Assembly: GCA_007922305.1 (NCBI GenBank)
Contig: ML677366.1
Location: 8,397,615 to 8,461,614, forward strand
DNA from: Dermatemys mawii
Taxonomy: Eukaryota > Chordata > Testudines > Dermatemydidae
DNA length: 64,000 nt
Reading direction: 5' to 3'
The notes under the pieces are model-generated. The model saw only the letters and a program-made list of their open reading frames with translations. It made no database searches and was not told the origin of the DNA. Below are positions 21,193-34,075 of this stretch, piece by piece. Position 1 is the first letter of the stretch, and each line of letters starts with the position of its first letter. Both the position numbers and the translations under genes were made by a program.

Positions 21193-24003
21193 CATTCCTA
21201 GCACTCCTATTGTTGCCACCAAGAAACAGATACTGTGTCGGATTTCCTCTTTGCAGTAAATATGCTGACCTGGAGCTTTGCCCTGAATTTGGCTTTGTCC
21301 TCTTCGTTTTGGTCTCTGTTCCAATCAAAAAAAGTGCTGAATGGAAATTATGGTTCCTACCACTCCTCACTCGCAGACTAGCCAGTTTGTAGTAATCTAG
21401 AATGTTAAAAAGAGTGGGGCAGTGTTAGTAAAATTATCCACAGATATTTCTTTGGATTTTTTAAGCAAGGTTGCATTGGCTGTGTTCCCACTCTTTTTTA
21501 TTTTTGCTCTCTGTGATTATCCCAGCAAACAAACGAATGTGGGAGAATGTTCAATGCAGGTGAATTTTGCATCTGAAAACATGAATATTTGCACTAGAAG
21601 CTTGCTTCTAAGAGTTATTGTCATTCAGTCAGGGAAACGTAACCTATACAGCTCAAATTTTGAATATCCAGTGCTTGTAAGATGCAACTAATTGTTCACA
21701 CACAATCAGGACCAAGTATATCAAAGTTATTCACTGCTGCTCATGAAAAAAAAAATAGGTTAACTAAGTTATTTGCAGTGAATTATTTGCTCAACTTTGA
21801 TACTGAATATACATTCTCCCAGTAGTTTCACAGTATCCTCAAGACTGGCTACTCTCCACCAGTATAACCTCAGGCTCTTTCTTCCACAGAATCAGATACG
21901 CTGCTATGGGAGAGGCTGGGCAGCCAATGAAAAGCAGAAATATAGGGAGGAAGAGTGAGGGAACACTCAATTTTCCCACACAAATGAAACATGCACTACA
22001 AAATGAGGAGCACTTGGGATGCCTAGATGGAAATCAGACTGAGAATTTGTCTGAGAACTTCCCCTGATGATCCCATTACTAGCAGGATGATCAGTCCAGC
22101 CTTAGAGTTCACAAGATAGTGCCAAGAGGCTCAGGTCCCCTGCAAAGGATTCACAGTGATGTCAAGGAAGTTGTCCCTGAGTGAAAACTAAGTAAAATGG
22201 AAGATCAGGTCTTTGCCCATTAATGTTGGTTTTAAAAAAGTGTCTGACAATATATAGACATATATAGCGGTAGTCAAGGCAGAATACTGGTGAGAAGAGT
22301 TATGGGGGAATTATATCAATTACAAGTAAACTAGCTGTGATTGAAATGCATGTAACATAAATTAGTTGCAAAATGCAGCATACGTTTATAAAAATGTTCT
22401 CACATTTAAGACACAAATTGATAGTGTTAAAAAATAGATCACAAGCAGGAAAACTCATAATGCTCTTAAGTTATCAATTGGCTCCTAGATGAAACTAACA
22501 GCTAACGGTGCTTAAGTGTAATCAAATTCCGTTGACATTGACACCAATCCCCTCTACCTTTTGTGCAAAAATTTTAGTGCAAGTGGTTGTCTCTGCAATC
22601 CCCCTGTATTAAATATAATTGAATAGTATGACACCCAGGGGGATTATCATAAGGCTAAATCCTTCCCTACAATTACTTATAATGTAAGGTAAGATAATGT
22701 AAGGTAATATTTGAAAGATACAAGGAATAAAATTTGAAAGGGACACTTGTTATTGTTTGTAACTCTTTAAAATGGGGACTAAGTAAAAACGACAGCAGAT
22801 ATTTGAAAACTAGGAGCTATTTATCAACAATACAAAAAGATACCTTTTATGTATAGAAAAACAAGTAAAATAATGCTTATTCCAGATAGAATCACATTAT
22901 CTCTCTTAGATCACACATGAGTCTGCCCTTTGTGTGTCTATCTGATGATCTGGGCACCTCAGTGATCATACTTCATTTCCCATTTTGTCACCAGGAAGGA
23001 GTTTTGCAATTTGAGAAGTCAATAGCCTTGAGGGTTACAACACAGACCACGTTTTTCCCACGCCTGTCTTGCAGTCACTCCTATGACTTGAAGAACACCT
23101 GCTTGGTTCCATGTGAAACTGCCAAGTGAACTGGGGCATCTGAGCTCAAATGCCATGTTCCCAGCTGACATTAGGAAAAAATGTCTTTCAAATTGCCACC
23201 CCAGGCTTTCAGGTAGATGTTCTGATGTGATTACTTCAAGATTTCCCAGAACTTCACTATAACTCAAAACTCTATTGGACTATAGCTAGGTTTGGAAGGA
23301 TTCGGTTTTTTACTCATAAATGTCAGTAAACTTCAATTTCACTGTACAGGACACACCCAAACTGATGAAAAAATATTTCCATCAATAATAATAAAAGTTT
23401 ACAGATAGGCCGAGTATCTGAGAAATTGAGAACTTAGTAGTTTGATTTAAGGATATTTACTTTGTATATTTTGACCTGTAATCTCATCATCTACATATCC
23501 AATCAAAACTACAGGTGCTGGAGACGGGGCAGGGGACTAAGGCCCATTGTCCCCCCACTACTTTTGAGAACAGGAGCTTGGCAGGAACACAATGAGGAGG
23601 GGCCTCTTGTCTCCTGATTGGAGCTTGATGGCATAAGAGTGGAGTCCCTTCTCTGCTAACATGATGGAAGGGCGGCCAGGCCAAATTTAAGTGAGTGACA
23701 TTGCAACCTAGTGCACAGGGCCATGATTTGTAATGCCATTCAAATTTGGCCTCATCTGGTTGCTTGCACTTTTCAGTCCTGGCACCCACCATGAAAACAG
23801 ACCAACACCGCTTGAATTTCTGATATCAAATACAGTGAACTATTTGTGCACAAGTAGGTATTTGCACACACATGTGACCAATTTGGACTTAACCAAACCA
23901 TGTGAGCATGCAAATACTTGACTGCACATGCACATTGAGTATTTGCCTGCCTACATTATTGTAATCAGGCCAGCTGCCTCCCGTGTGCCCCTCATGTCTA
24001 GGT
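21193..24003. other. Non-coding, no recognisable element
   Basis: Unique AT-rich DNA with short, unrelated open frames. A short direct repeat AATGTAAGGTAA occurs twice at 22680-22710. Nothing supports a gene. Confidence 0.5.
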
Positions 24004-24285
24004 CATTGGTGGGCAACCTGTCACCTGCGGGTTATACGTGGCCCATCAGGGTAATCTGCCATCAGGCCACCAGACAGTTTGTTTACATTTGCATGACTGC
24101 CCGCAGCTCCCAGTGGCTGCGGTTTGCCGTTCCCAGTCAATAAGAAGCGGCGCGGGCCGCAAGGATGAGCTGGCCACTGCTTCCTTCAGCTCCCATTGGC
24201 CATGTAAACAAACTGCCTAGTGGCCCACTAGCGGATTACCTTGATGGGGCGCATTTGGCCCGTGGGCCACAGGTTGCCCACAACG
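24004..24285. mobile_element. hAT-like palindromic MITE (degraded)
   Basis: Starts CATTGGTGGGCAACCTG and ends with the inverse CAGGTTGCCCACAACG. Internal inverted words are CAGTTTGTTTACATTTGC and ATGTAAACAAACTGCC, and CAGCTCCCAGTGGCTG and CAGCTCCCATTGGCC. Same design as 37303, 41660 and 52289 but a different subfamily (GTGGGCAACC rather than GATTGGCAACC). Target duplication not clear. Confidence 0.75.
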
Positions 24286-27200
24286 GGCCTATGGTCACAA
24301 TACAGGCAGCCTGCCTCAGTTTACTCTCTTGGATTGTTCAAATAAACTTCAATTCTGTCTTTTTCTTGATTAAAAATACCTCTCCTTGGAGACTGGAGCC
24401 ACCCTGTTACACTTATGTACAAGCATGTTTTGCAATTTCATGTATCTGACTTACAAAATATGGCCCATGCATGATAAAAGTGAAAAAAGTTGGCTACATT
24501 TTCTATGTATTAGATAGAGAAAAAAGTTGTTTCATTTACGCATATTATGCAGTTTGATCAAAATTTGTAAGTTGTTTGCTCTTTGCTGGTATAAATTAAT
24601 TTAAATAAGATTGCATTATAAAAATGGACAATCAAACATGAAAAAATACCATGTATAATAAGTAAGAATTACGGGGCTTGAATAAATATAATTAGAACCA
24701 TACAGGATATAAAATCAATGGGAAATGCTCATCTGTGACCAAATATTATTTATTCTAGATAATTACCTTTTAATATTTTTTCAGAAGGCTCTGTCAGCAA
24801 GTACAACCTGAACTGAAATTACCACGTGATAAGTGACCCTTTTATCAACTTCACAAAAAACTCCTCTTTGCAAATATTTGGTTGCACATAAGACCTTTTA
24901 ATTGGATAACATGATGAAATTATAACATTAATGTTGAAAATTGAAGCACTGTGTTTTAATACTGCTTTTGAAACCAGAAATAGCAAGTGCCAAGTGCTAG
25001 TATAGTCAGAGAAATGATCAATGAAGCAAGAAGGTATTCATTACTGCACGACTGCTGGGTTTACCTCTCACTTCTCTTCCATATTTGTTTTGGCACGTGT
25101 AGGGAATAGCTACTTGACCAAATCCACTCAAAAGAAGAGTCAGTCTGTTAAATAGAGAGCTAATGCTATAACAAACAAACAGTTGTAATTATTGTTTTAA
25201 CCCCAGCCCCAAAAATTTGTGGTAAAAACTTATGGTAATATGGCGTTCCATATTAATTGGTCCATGTAAGCCCTACTGGTGGTGTGCTCTGTAGGGTCCC
25301 TTGTGTGCTTTACCATCGTGCTGTTTAAAACAGTACTACGTGAAAGTGCATTAGAGAACATTACAAAGAGATTACTCATTGCCATATGTACTACAGTAAT
25401 GCATGATATATATAATAACCATTACACATTACAGTCTATACAAAGAGAAAGTCCAAAAAACCTTGATTGACATCTACATAAAACTAAGAAATTGCTACAA
25501 ATAAACTTCAAAAAATGAAATTAATAAACTCCAATAAACAGAAGTCCTAACTATGCATTGTTTAGGCTCCATGCAAGTCCTCAGATTCCTGGTCCACGCC
25601 CTGTACCGGGCTTGAAGAAGAGCTCCTCCACCGGTTATTGTGGGGAGCTGCGATGGGGCAGCAAATTTCCATCCGTTTGCTGTGCGTGAGTTTTCTGGTG
25701 AGTGTCACTAAGCACTGATCTGTCAAAATTTTGCCCCGGGAATGAAGTGCCAGTCCTCAGAGACATCCCCAGCTGAGCACCATGTGAAGTATAATGAATA
25801 TTGGTGACATTTCCTATCACATACCATCTTTCATTACTCTTTTTATGTAACTGGTAACTGAAAGGCCAGTCAAATATTTTTCAGACAATTAAGGTGACAT
25901 TTACACACGGTAGATTGTTAGTAGCAGTAAGTGCCTTTTCAAAAGCTGAAGCAAATACATTGTGCCCATCTGGTCTGATATGTGTCCATCAACAATGTGC
26001 TAATGTCACAGATCATCTTTTTGAGTGTCACACTATCCCTGGCATTTTTAGAAAGACAAATATTGAATTATTGGGCCAGAAATTTAATTGTGCACATTTT
26101 ATCTTGACAGATGTTTGTTCTTGCAGCCTTCCAGACAAGGCCTAACAGTATTTAAAGCAAAAAAAAAAAAAAAAAGTAATGTTAATAGAAGGTTAAGTTT
26201 GGAAGTTTAAAATGACAAATGTCAGTAGTGTTGCATATGTGAGAAATCTGGCAACAGTAGGAAGTGTTTTGAATTAGAAGGTAATTTATTAGTGGTTCTG
26301 TAAATGTATCATTTACTATACATTAGACTAGATTCTGGGATCTGTTGGTGCTGGTCTCCTGGCACAAAGCTAATGTATACCCATCTTGTCTATTCAAGGA
26401 TAGATTCTCCCTGCCAAGGGGAATCATTGAATGGTGTACAGTTTCAGAGGGTACGGATGGAGAAAAATGGGGTTGGCTGGAGGATTCTTTGCTCCTGACA
26501 ATTCCTGGTTTGATCTCTATTTACATGGCTTCGTATGGAAGGTTCTTTTGAGATATAAATTAAAGGAGGTAGGCCTAGAAATAAACCCACACCAAAACCT
26601 CAGATCAGAACACCCCTGAACTTTAGGCAAGTTCAGGTCTGGAGCTCATCCCATCTTTAGTTAGGAAATTACTATAAACTAGAATCTCTGCTGGAGTGAA
26701 TCAACATAGTTCCTTTGAGTTCAATGGAATGACACCAGTTTACACCTGCTGAAAATCTGGCCTCTTATCTACAGGCAACCACTGGTGGCATCTCCTGACT
26801 CTTTGAAAAGATCAGAAGTGCGCTATTTGCTAGATAATTTCTGACTGAAGAGCTGTCTCACGGCCATGCACGGCTCTCAACACGATCCAACAAAACACAG
26901 TCTTTAACAATGCCACGGAAACGTTCACGTGCAGCGTCTACTCCGCAGCAAGGTGGCTGCATGTTCGTTTGCCTGCCTCTCTTGTCACTATGAATGATTA
27001 AAGCCAGGGGTTCAGCAAAAATCAGAAACAACAGAATGCTTTACACCAAAAGGGAATGCCAAAGAAGAGCTACAATGGATGGGCAAGCAGAGTCAGCAGC
27101 CTGAGGCAACATGAGTGAGTGAAGGAGAAGAACAGCCCTGGAGCCTTTGTGACTCAGTCTAAACTGGTAAACAAGCTTTAACTAATACCAGAACATCTGG

Positions 27201-27758
27201 TCCATACCTACTATTACAGTGTGATTTGCAGAACGGATATGCAACACCTCTGTTATTAAAGGGAAACAGGGAAAATGTTCCCTGTTTTTTACAATGCCAG
27301 ATCATTCCTCAGAGTTAAGTCTGTGGTGTAATAGACTTGTTGGATGTAGGAAGAGAGGAGGTCTTAGGGGTGTTGTACAAACTCTCCAGTCTCCAGCTCT
27401 CAACCCTGCAGGACACAGCAGCAAAAGCACTGCAGAGTTGGCGGTAGCTTATGCTGCTTCACATTCTGTGCAGTGGGACCACTCCCTCCATCCCTATTCT
27501 TTACCCTGTGGTTTAGCTGTGGAGTCACTGTAAACCAGGGGGTAGAGGAAGTAGTTCAGATGCCTCTTTTCTCCAGTGGATGTTGGGGGATTTATGGGGT
27601 CTGAAGATGAGGACAAGGGCATATGTCTTACTGAGTGCCATTGAAGTCATGCTTTAAGTTATAGACATACTTGAGTTTCTTCCTCAATCAGGGCCTTAAA
27701 ACATTTGTTTATGGGTCTACTGCTCCTCTGCCTTGAACCCTGTGTAGTCATTTGGGGC
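24286..27758. other. Non-coding, no recognisable element
   Basis: AT-rich, mostly unique. An 18-bp A run lies at 26158-26175. The scattered open frames show no family resemblance. Confidence 0.5.
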
Positions 27759-27842
27759 CTGGTTTTTAAATCTATTTAGGCACCTAAATCTGTACTTTAG
27801 GCAGATGCAGATTTAGGTGCCTAAATACCTTTAAAAATCTGG
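27759..27842. repeat. Hairpin MITE (TTTAGGCACCTAAA family)
   Basis: Arms 27773-27792 and 27808-27827 are perfect 20-bp inverted repeats separated by 15 bp. The match extends imperfectly outward to 27759 and 27842 (CTGGTTTTTAAA / TTTAAAAATCTGG). The same AAAATC...AGGCACCTAAAT theme recurs at 29663, 29911 and 60604. Confidence 0.85.
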
Positions 27843-27978
27843 TGTTTCCTCCTGTGCAAAGAGAGTATAAAATGTTATCAGACCAGAAGGGTTTGCTATT
27901 TTACACCTGATGTGCCCAAGTTTAAATGACTACACAGGCAGCAAGGCAGTAGAGATTCAGACCTCATAGGCCCAATAC

Positions 27979-28086
27979 CAGTGTGCCCTCTAATACCCAA
28001 TACTAGTTCCCAATACCAATGTTCCTTGTGTGCGGGGTTTAGATCTGTGTGCACGCGCACACACACATAGCTTAGAGGGAACAATG
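27979..28086. mobile_element. hAT-like MITE with perfect 8-bp target duplication
   Basis: 108-bp element beginning CAGTGTGCCCTCTAATA and ending with the inverse CTTAGAGGGAACAATG. Flanked by identical CCCAATAC at 27971-27978 and 28087-28094. The interior carries a CA/CG-rich purine-pyrimidine tract (28045-28070) and two further CCCAATAC words. Confidence 0.85.
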
Positions 28087-28110
28087 CCCAATACTTATTT
28101 GTCCAAAGGC

Positions 28111-28775
28111 CACTTTCCCAAACTGTGGTTCGTGGACCACCAGTGGTCTGTGAGCTCCATTCAGGTGGTCAGCGGATCGTTCCTCTAAGGTGCACGCCTG
28201 GGCGGCTATACACAAGAAAATGAAGGTGTGGCTCCACTTATTAGGTGCCTGGACCCTGGAGAAAACGCACATGAAAGGTGAGGCCACTTTGGGGGGAATA
28301 GGGGGTAGGTAGGAGAGGGCAGTGGGGTGAGAAGAGAGGGTGGGAGGAATTTGAGACATGCAGGGCTGTGGCGGCCAGAGAAAGAGGTGACTTTCCCTAG
28401 CTCCAGGGCTGTGGCTGCCAGGGAGAGATGGCCCTTCTTCCCAGCCCCAGCTCTGTGGCTGCTGGCAGGGGAGAGAGACCCCCATCTCCTTCCCAGCCCT
28501 AGCGCGGGGGCTGCCGTAGCGAGGGAGAGAGCACATCCATCGCATTAGAAAGGCACGACTACTGATATTAAAATAGGAGTTGTGTGCTTTTATTTGTGGA
28601 ACAAAAAAAGTTAATTATTATTAATTTTTTTTTATAGAGCGCTTTTCTCCAAAAGCGTTTTACAATAGTTAGCCAACGGTCCAAACAACATTTGGGAAGA
28701 TCATTAAGTGGGTTGGCCGAGACCCTCAGCACTTTTCAAGTGGTCCGTGGGGAAAAAAAAGTTTGAGAACCACTG
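28111..28775. mobile_element. hAT-like DNA transposon, non-autonomous
   Basis: Ends GTTTGAGAACCACTG at 28775, a classical hAT terminus. The left end is its degraded inverse, CACTTTCCCAAACTGTGGTT. Subterminal repeats are GGACCACCAGTGGTC (28125-28139) and CAAGTGGTCCGTGG. The interior is G-rich. No transposase remains and no clear target duplication was found. Confidence 0.7.
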
Positions 28776-29255
28776 GTATAGTTGAATTACTGTGTGTCTA
28801 ATTAAATGAAGTCTACCACAGAACAAAGCTAAGCAACTAGACCATTACAGACTGAAGAAGGGGTGATCACAAAAGTGACAACAGCTGCTAATATGGGCCC
28901 CTCGGTGCTGTAACGATAACCAAACCTGAATTAGCATTGCGTTCCACCGCCTCCACTATTGCAGTTATACCCAGTTATGCCACCTTTACTGCTGCTGTCA
29001 TGCTCAGTGTCACTGGGAAAACATCCAAGGCTCTTCACAGTATGTGCAATAAAAGAGTGAATTTGTCAGGCTTGGGATTCGGGCCAGCTCATCCACATTC
29101 AGACAGAGTCCTAGGATCAGTGGGTTCACAGTGCTACATCTACGTTTTCCAGCTTGAGGAAACCAGAAGTGATGTTTGCTGAGCACCACCAAGAACAACC
29201 ACGGCCCCGCCCTTCCCTATTCAACGAGCTGTTCAAAGGCCAAGAGTGCACTGAG

Positions 29256-29512
29256 CTTAATTTTTTACCTCGCTGGAGTAAAATCTTGAACAGTGAGTGT
29301 AATTAACCATTGGAACAATTTACCAAAGGGCTGTGGGGGAATTCTCCATTGCTGGCAACTTTTAAGTCAAGACTGGGTGTTCTCCTAGATGATATGGTCT
29401 AGTTCAAACAGGAATTCATTCAGGGAACTCCTCTGAGCTGTGTTATGCAGGGGGTCTTGCTGGATGATCACAGTGGTCCCTTCTGGCTTTATAATCTATG
29501 AATCTATAAAGG
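29256..29512 (+). mobile_element. CR1-type LINE, 3' end fragment
   Basis: Sense orientation: TGGAACAATTTACCAAAGGG, TTTAAGTCAAGACTGGGTGT, GATCACAGTGGTCCCTTCTG, ending AATCTATGAATCTAT. The terminal octamer-like repeat is intact. 5' truncated. Confidence 0.9.
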
Positions 29513-29662
29513 AAATCTTAATAAAGAGACTCCAGTTTGTCATTGGAATCCTGCACCGCCCTCTCCCTTCTCTACAGTTGCCTACAGGAAAGAGTTGTAT
29601 CAGTTTTGCAGCATCCAGGCTTGGTGTAGGTACAGGAAGGTTGTGAGTAGGATTGGGCCTTT

Positions 29663-29817
29663 ATGGCTGGATTTTTCAAGAGATCACCTCCCATTTAGGC
29701 ACTTACATGAAGTCGTCAGATTTGCAGAAGTATCCAGCTCCGGCATCTCCCATTATTCTCACAAGCAACTTCAGTTAGATGCCTAAGTGGGAATTGAGTT
29801 TCTTTGAAAAAATTGCC
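29663..29817. repeat. Fold-back MITE (AGGCACTTA family)
   Basis: Left arm GGCTGGATTTTTCAAGAG with CCCATTTAGGCA; right arm ATGCCTAAGTGGGAATTGAG with TTTGAAAAAATTGCC. The arms are imperfect inverse complements about 60 bp apart. Related to the 27759 hairpin. Confidence 0.7.
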
Positions 29818-29910
29818 TTTAATGTCTTGATATAATAGGTAATATTTTTAGAAGAGCCTAAGTGACTTAGGAACCTCAGACACATTTTCAGAAGTGACTT
29901 CGGTCTATAC

Positions 29911-29990
29911 CCTCAAAGGATTTAGGTGCCCAACTCTCACTTATTTCAATAAGAATTAGGGGCCTAAATATATTTGAGGATCTGGGCTTT
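29911..29990. repeat. Fold-back MITE (ATTTAGGTGCC family)
   Basis: Left arm CCTCAAAGGATTTAGGTGCC and right arm GGGGCCTAAATATATTTGAG are inverse complements with a loop of about 30 bp. A second, weaker copy of the theme follows to about 30130 (CTTTTGAAAATGAGACTTAAG). Confidence 0.7.
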
Positions 29991-30130
29991 AGGCACTTAC
30001 GGCTCTAAGTCTTACTGAAAGTCAATGGGACTTTGGCTCCATCCAACATCACTTAGTTCTTTTGAAGATCATCCCCTTTGATCACTTTTGAAAATGAGAC
30101 TTAAGACTCCTAAGTCACGTTAATGCTTTT

Positions 30131-33110
30131 GATAGTTTGACCCATTAATATCTCCATCTAGAACCTTTTTTTATCTAAACATGGGGTAGTTTCCCACTGT
30201 TTGTTTGGGATTATTTGCCTGGAATTTCCCCTCCTCTCCCATTATATACATAATTTTAAAAAAGAATTGAATTTGATTTTTGTACAGCCTTTAAGTTTCA
30301 CATGATGCCAATCTGCAAAACTTCCTGAGCAAAAGCAGCCGTCATTGTATCATTTTACACCTTGACTTAGGTACCTATTTCACTTATAGTTAATTTAAAA
30401 ATCAAAACAGAAACTTTCTAATAATCTCCCTTTACAGTTTGGGTTATGAGTAGCTGAGAATTCCCTTAGGCTTGATTGATAAAACATGGCATTTATCCTA
30501 TTCCTGGGATGATGTTCAGCAAACTTTATGACAGAAGGAAACAGCTGGTAAAGTGGGTTCATGGAAAGGTGAAGGTAATATAGACATAAAAAACAAGAGG
30601 ATAATGATTTTAAAAGGGGTAATAGTTGTAATAACACCATTAACCTTTTGCTTCAAATTATTCAATGTGTGGTCTTTTCAGAAGGCTAATCAAAGGTTTG
30701 CATTAACTGCAATGCAGGAGGAAGTGGCAATATACAACCTGAGGTGATTTTTTTTTCTTTTCCAATTATTCTTTAATATCTGAGCCTTTAAAAAAAAAAC
30801 TTGGTTGTTGAAGTCCCTTCTAATTTTGAAACAAACTTTACTTAATTTCAGAAGTAATTGATTACCATCCTGCACCCATCCTCCCTTTGTAGGCAGCAGA
30901 ATTTTGCAGGGAAAAAGGCAAATAATAAAAATGCTTTGTTATAGATGTTGCCAAGTAATGGATATGAATGACTAGCACAGAGTTATCAGGCAGAATTTCA
31001 GTAAATAGCCACCTCAAACCTTAAACATACCTCATTGTTTTGTGTAACAATCATGAAGTTTAGACATTAGCAGAGACTGATCCCTGAACTTCCAGCTACA
31101 GAGCACAGCTACATAGCTATCTTCTGTGGATTAGCCAAAGATGCACTTTGCTAGTGCTTTACATTAACATAGGATGCATCGGGTTATAATAATATGGTCC
31201 TGAAGGGAGAAGCACAAAAGGAAGTTTAGACTGTGACTCATTGACAGAAATCCATCGTATTATCAGCCCCGTCCTGTAGAACCAGAACATGCAGAGAGGC
31301 TTAAGGAGAAGGGTTCTTTGAATCTCAATCAGACTAACTTTTCAGTCAATAAGCCCAAAGGGATTTGCAATGAGAAGCCTGAACATTTAGAGGAAACCAA
31401 GAACTACACAGGGAGCTGAAGGTGAAAGAAACACTCTGCCACATGGAAATTCAGTGTACAAAAGATCACCCTTTCCCTACCGTGTACCTTTGCTTAGAAG
31501 TCACCCTCAATTAGTAACCGAGTCAGACCTTTCACAAGCACCTTCACCAGGCTGTTTCTAATGGAAGAATCCCTTGTTTTGCAGCCACCCATTAATTCAA
31601 AGCCTTAGGTGGGAAGTAATTAAATTAGAAAGAAGCTGTGTCTGCTAAATGAAGATATATTGTGCAGTAGAGGGTGGAATCGATTTTTCCAAAGGGTAAC
31701 TAATGCACACACATGTGAATCTACTATACCACTGATTTGTGTGAGAACACATGTATATATACATACACACATTCACACATGTACATATGAACGTGTTCCT
31801 GCTATCTAATGAACTGTTTTGGTTCCGCTTTGTCAGAATATCATTTAAAGAGTTACATCCCTTTAATGCACCGTTGCTTAATCAAACTCCAAGATTCTTA
31901 CTCTGCAATAAACCCATTAAATCATCTTAAATATCATGTCATAATGACAATTTGATGCCAACAGATGTGGTAGTGGGGATTTTTTTAAAAAAAAATGCTT
32001 TCCGGAAGATAGAGCTTCCAGCATTTTAAATTCTTGAGCCGGTTTGCACAGCTGTTAGATCTCACGGGTCTGCCATCTTTGTGCTTGGCATCGGCTATGC
32101 ATTAAATGATGTGTGGCATGATTGCAAACTCAATTCATCTAAACCACAGAAGTTTATATCCACCCCTGTAAAGCCTGAGGAGCTGGGCTTTATGGGGGTG
32201 CAATGCAGAGGCACTGGGAGGTGGAATTCCAAGGCCTGCTTCCCTTCACTTCTGTTCCCGAATAGCAGCTATAGTGCCTGCTCACCAGTTGCACAAGTGG
32301 CACTGGATCTGCCTAGATGTGGATATGCAACTCCCTCCCTGGTCTGCCCCTATTTCAGCCTTTTGCATTGGGCTATTATGTAGTTTGTGTGTGTGGGTTT
32401 GCATATGCCAGATGGCCCCGAGCACAGCACTTTATGTGGGGCTTAAGTTATGTGTAGGTCCTCGAGCTAGCCCGGCACACAACATGTGAATTCCACCCCA
32501 AGAAAAGCAGTTGTGTATAATCCAGGCTGGCACGAACTAATTGCAAGGGTATGGTTTTCTCACAATTAAAATGTGCTAATAAGTGTGATCACATCTCAGA
32601 CTTCAGAGCATTAACAACAAGACTTGAAGAGGTACCCAGATAGGGCCATGTGTAAGTTATCATAGCTGGAAGATCACGGGTGCACATTTTCTTAAGCAGC
32701 TGAGAATAAGATAAATGAGCACTGAACTGTGGGACTATGACTGTTCAAATGTAACATACGCACACCTGAATTCAGCACTAATGTGATTCAGGATTGTCAG
32801 AATAGCAAGCTTTTATCTACGGTGAAGAGTTTTTCACCTGTGATTTTATGTAAGCTAGAAACAGTGTTCTTAAAGGCCTGACCCAAAGCCCACTGCAGTC
32901 AGTGGAAAGTGAATGGAGTGTCTGATCGGGCATTTTGATTTACCATGTTGATTTTGGGCTTGAACTTCTGGGCTGCTCTGAATAGCAGCAAGCTTGAAGT
33001 TCTGTATAAATGACCCCTAAACTAAGCTCAATATTCCATAACATAAAAAACTGGGGACCACCCCCTCACTCTCCAAATGCTGACAATAGTTGACAGCCTG
33101 GTATATAGTG
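30131..33110. other. Non-coding, mostly unique
   Basis: AT-rich sequence without recognisable genes. 31739-31795 is an alternating purine-pyrimidine patch (ATGTATATATACATACACAC). 31795-31960 is a clean unique stretch with several TTTAAAG/TTAAT words that might be a regulatory element; this is a guess from appearance. Confidence 0.45.
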
Positions 33111-34075
33111 AGCCCGAGTAGTTTCCCTCCGAGCAGGACAGCGAGGGACTATTACATTCCCCTTGGAGGCGGAGCCTAGATTACCCCACCCCCTTTGCCA
33201 GAAGTACTGGGGCATGTCCAGAAGTATAAGAGGCTGGCGCTGCAGCACAGTTGCGGGAGAGCCTTTGGAGGAGAAAGACGCTCTGCTGGTTTGTCTGCAC
33301 TCTCAAGAGGAACCCTTGCTGGGCGGAGCCCAGTCTACAGATGCCAATGCCTATTGGCCTGGAGTACCTGCAGCTGTCTACACCAAGGAGCCAGAAGAGG
33401 CCTCAGAGCTAGAGGTACTGAACCCCAGGGTGGCAGGAAATGGCCCAGGGCAGCTCCACAGCAGCCAGCTGCGGAGCCAGGGGTGTCCCGGTCAGCATGT
33501 TGTGGCTGTATCCCCACCTTTGACGCCGGGGCAGCCAATGCTGCCCCTGCCAGGGTCCTGAGCTGGGACGCGGTAGAGTAGGGTGGGGACGCATCCCCCT
33601 GCCAACCCAACCCTGGAGTGGCTAATCCCCTATCCAGTACAAGGAGGCTCTGGCTTTGAAGAAGAGCTTCCCTGACCGTCCCCTTGTAAAGACAGTTTGT
33701 CTGCTGGCTGAAGCCAGCCCTGAGACTGTTCGCTTGCTCACTGCCTGAGCTCCCCCCGGGCTAGAGTCAGCCCTTAAAGACGGTGTGTTTGCTGGAGGCC
33801 TGAGCCCCACCCAGACTGGAGCCAGGATTTAAAGACTTGTGTTTGCTGGTGGCCTGAGCCTCTGCAAACTTCGCCCAGGCACCAGCCAGCCGAGAAAGAC
33901 TTGCCTTAAGGGTTACCTACTTGATCCATCTAAGCCCAGACTAAAGCCTGACAGGGACTAGTGACCACCCAGGGCTATTGTGAGACTCTGGCCTGCCCTG
34001 CATGTTCTGGTCCAGATCAGACCGTCCTGGCCCGGGCCAGCCCGAGTGATCTCCCTCCAAGCGGGAGAGCGAGGA
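33111..34075 (+). mobile_element. GC-rich retroelement remnant bounded by direct repeats
   Basis: AGCCCGAGTAGTTTCCCTCC (33111) recurs imperfectly as AGCCCGAGTGATCTCCCTCC (34039), both followed by a GAGCAGGACAGCGAGG / AAGCGGGAGAGCGAGG block. The left part has a TATA-like AGTATAAGAGGC at 33221 and resembles the 5' region of turtle LTR or DIRS-type retrotransposons. The right part holds a tandem repeat (33688-33900). The open frames of 128-132 codons over 33163-33581 show no recognisable domain. The class is uncertain. Confidence 0.5.
33688..33905 (+). repeat. Degenerate tandem repeat, 55-65-bp units
   Basis: Units open with AAAGAC at 33688, 33776, 33831 and 33895, followed by a TGTTTGCTGGNGGCCTGAGC-type block. 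A further degenerate unit lies near 33725. Part of the 33111-34075 element. Confidence 0.65.

Noticed and set aside
28072..28545. 157-codon minus-strand frame
   Set aside because: It spans the end of one MITE and the interior of a hAT element; composition is Pro/Ser-rich with no family match.
33163..33581. Two overlapping frames of 132 and 128 codons
   Set aside because: Low-complexity, GC-driven, within a retroelement remnant; no retroviral or other domain recognised.
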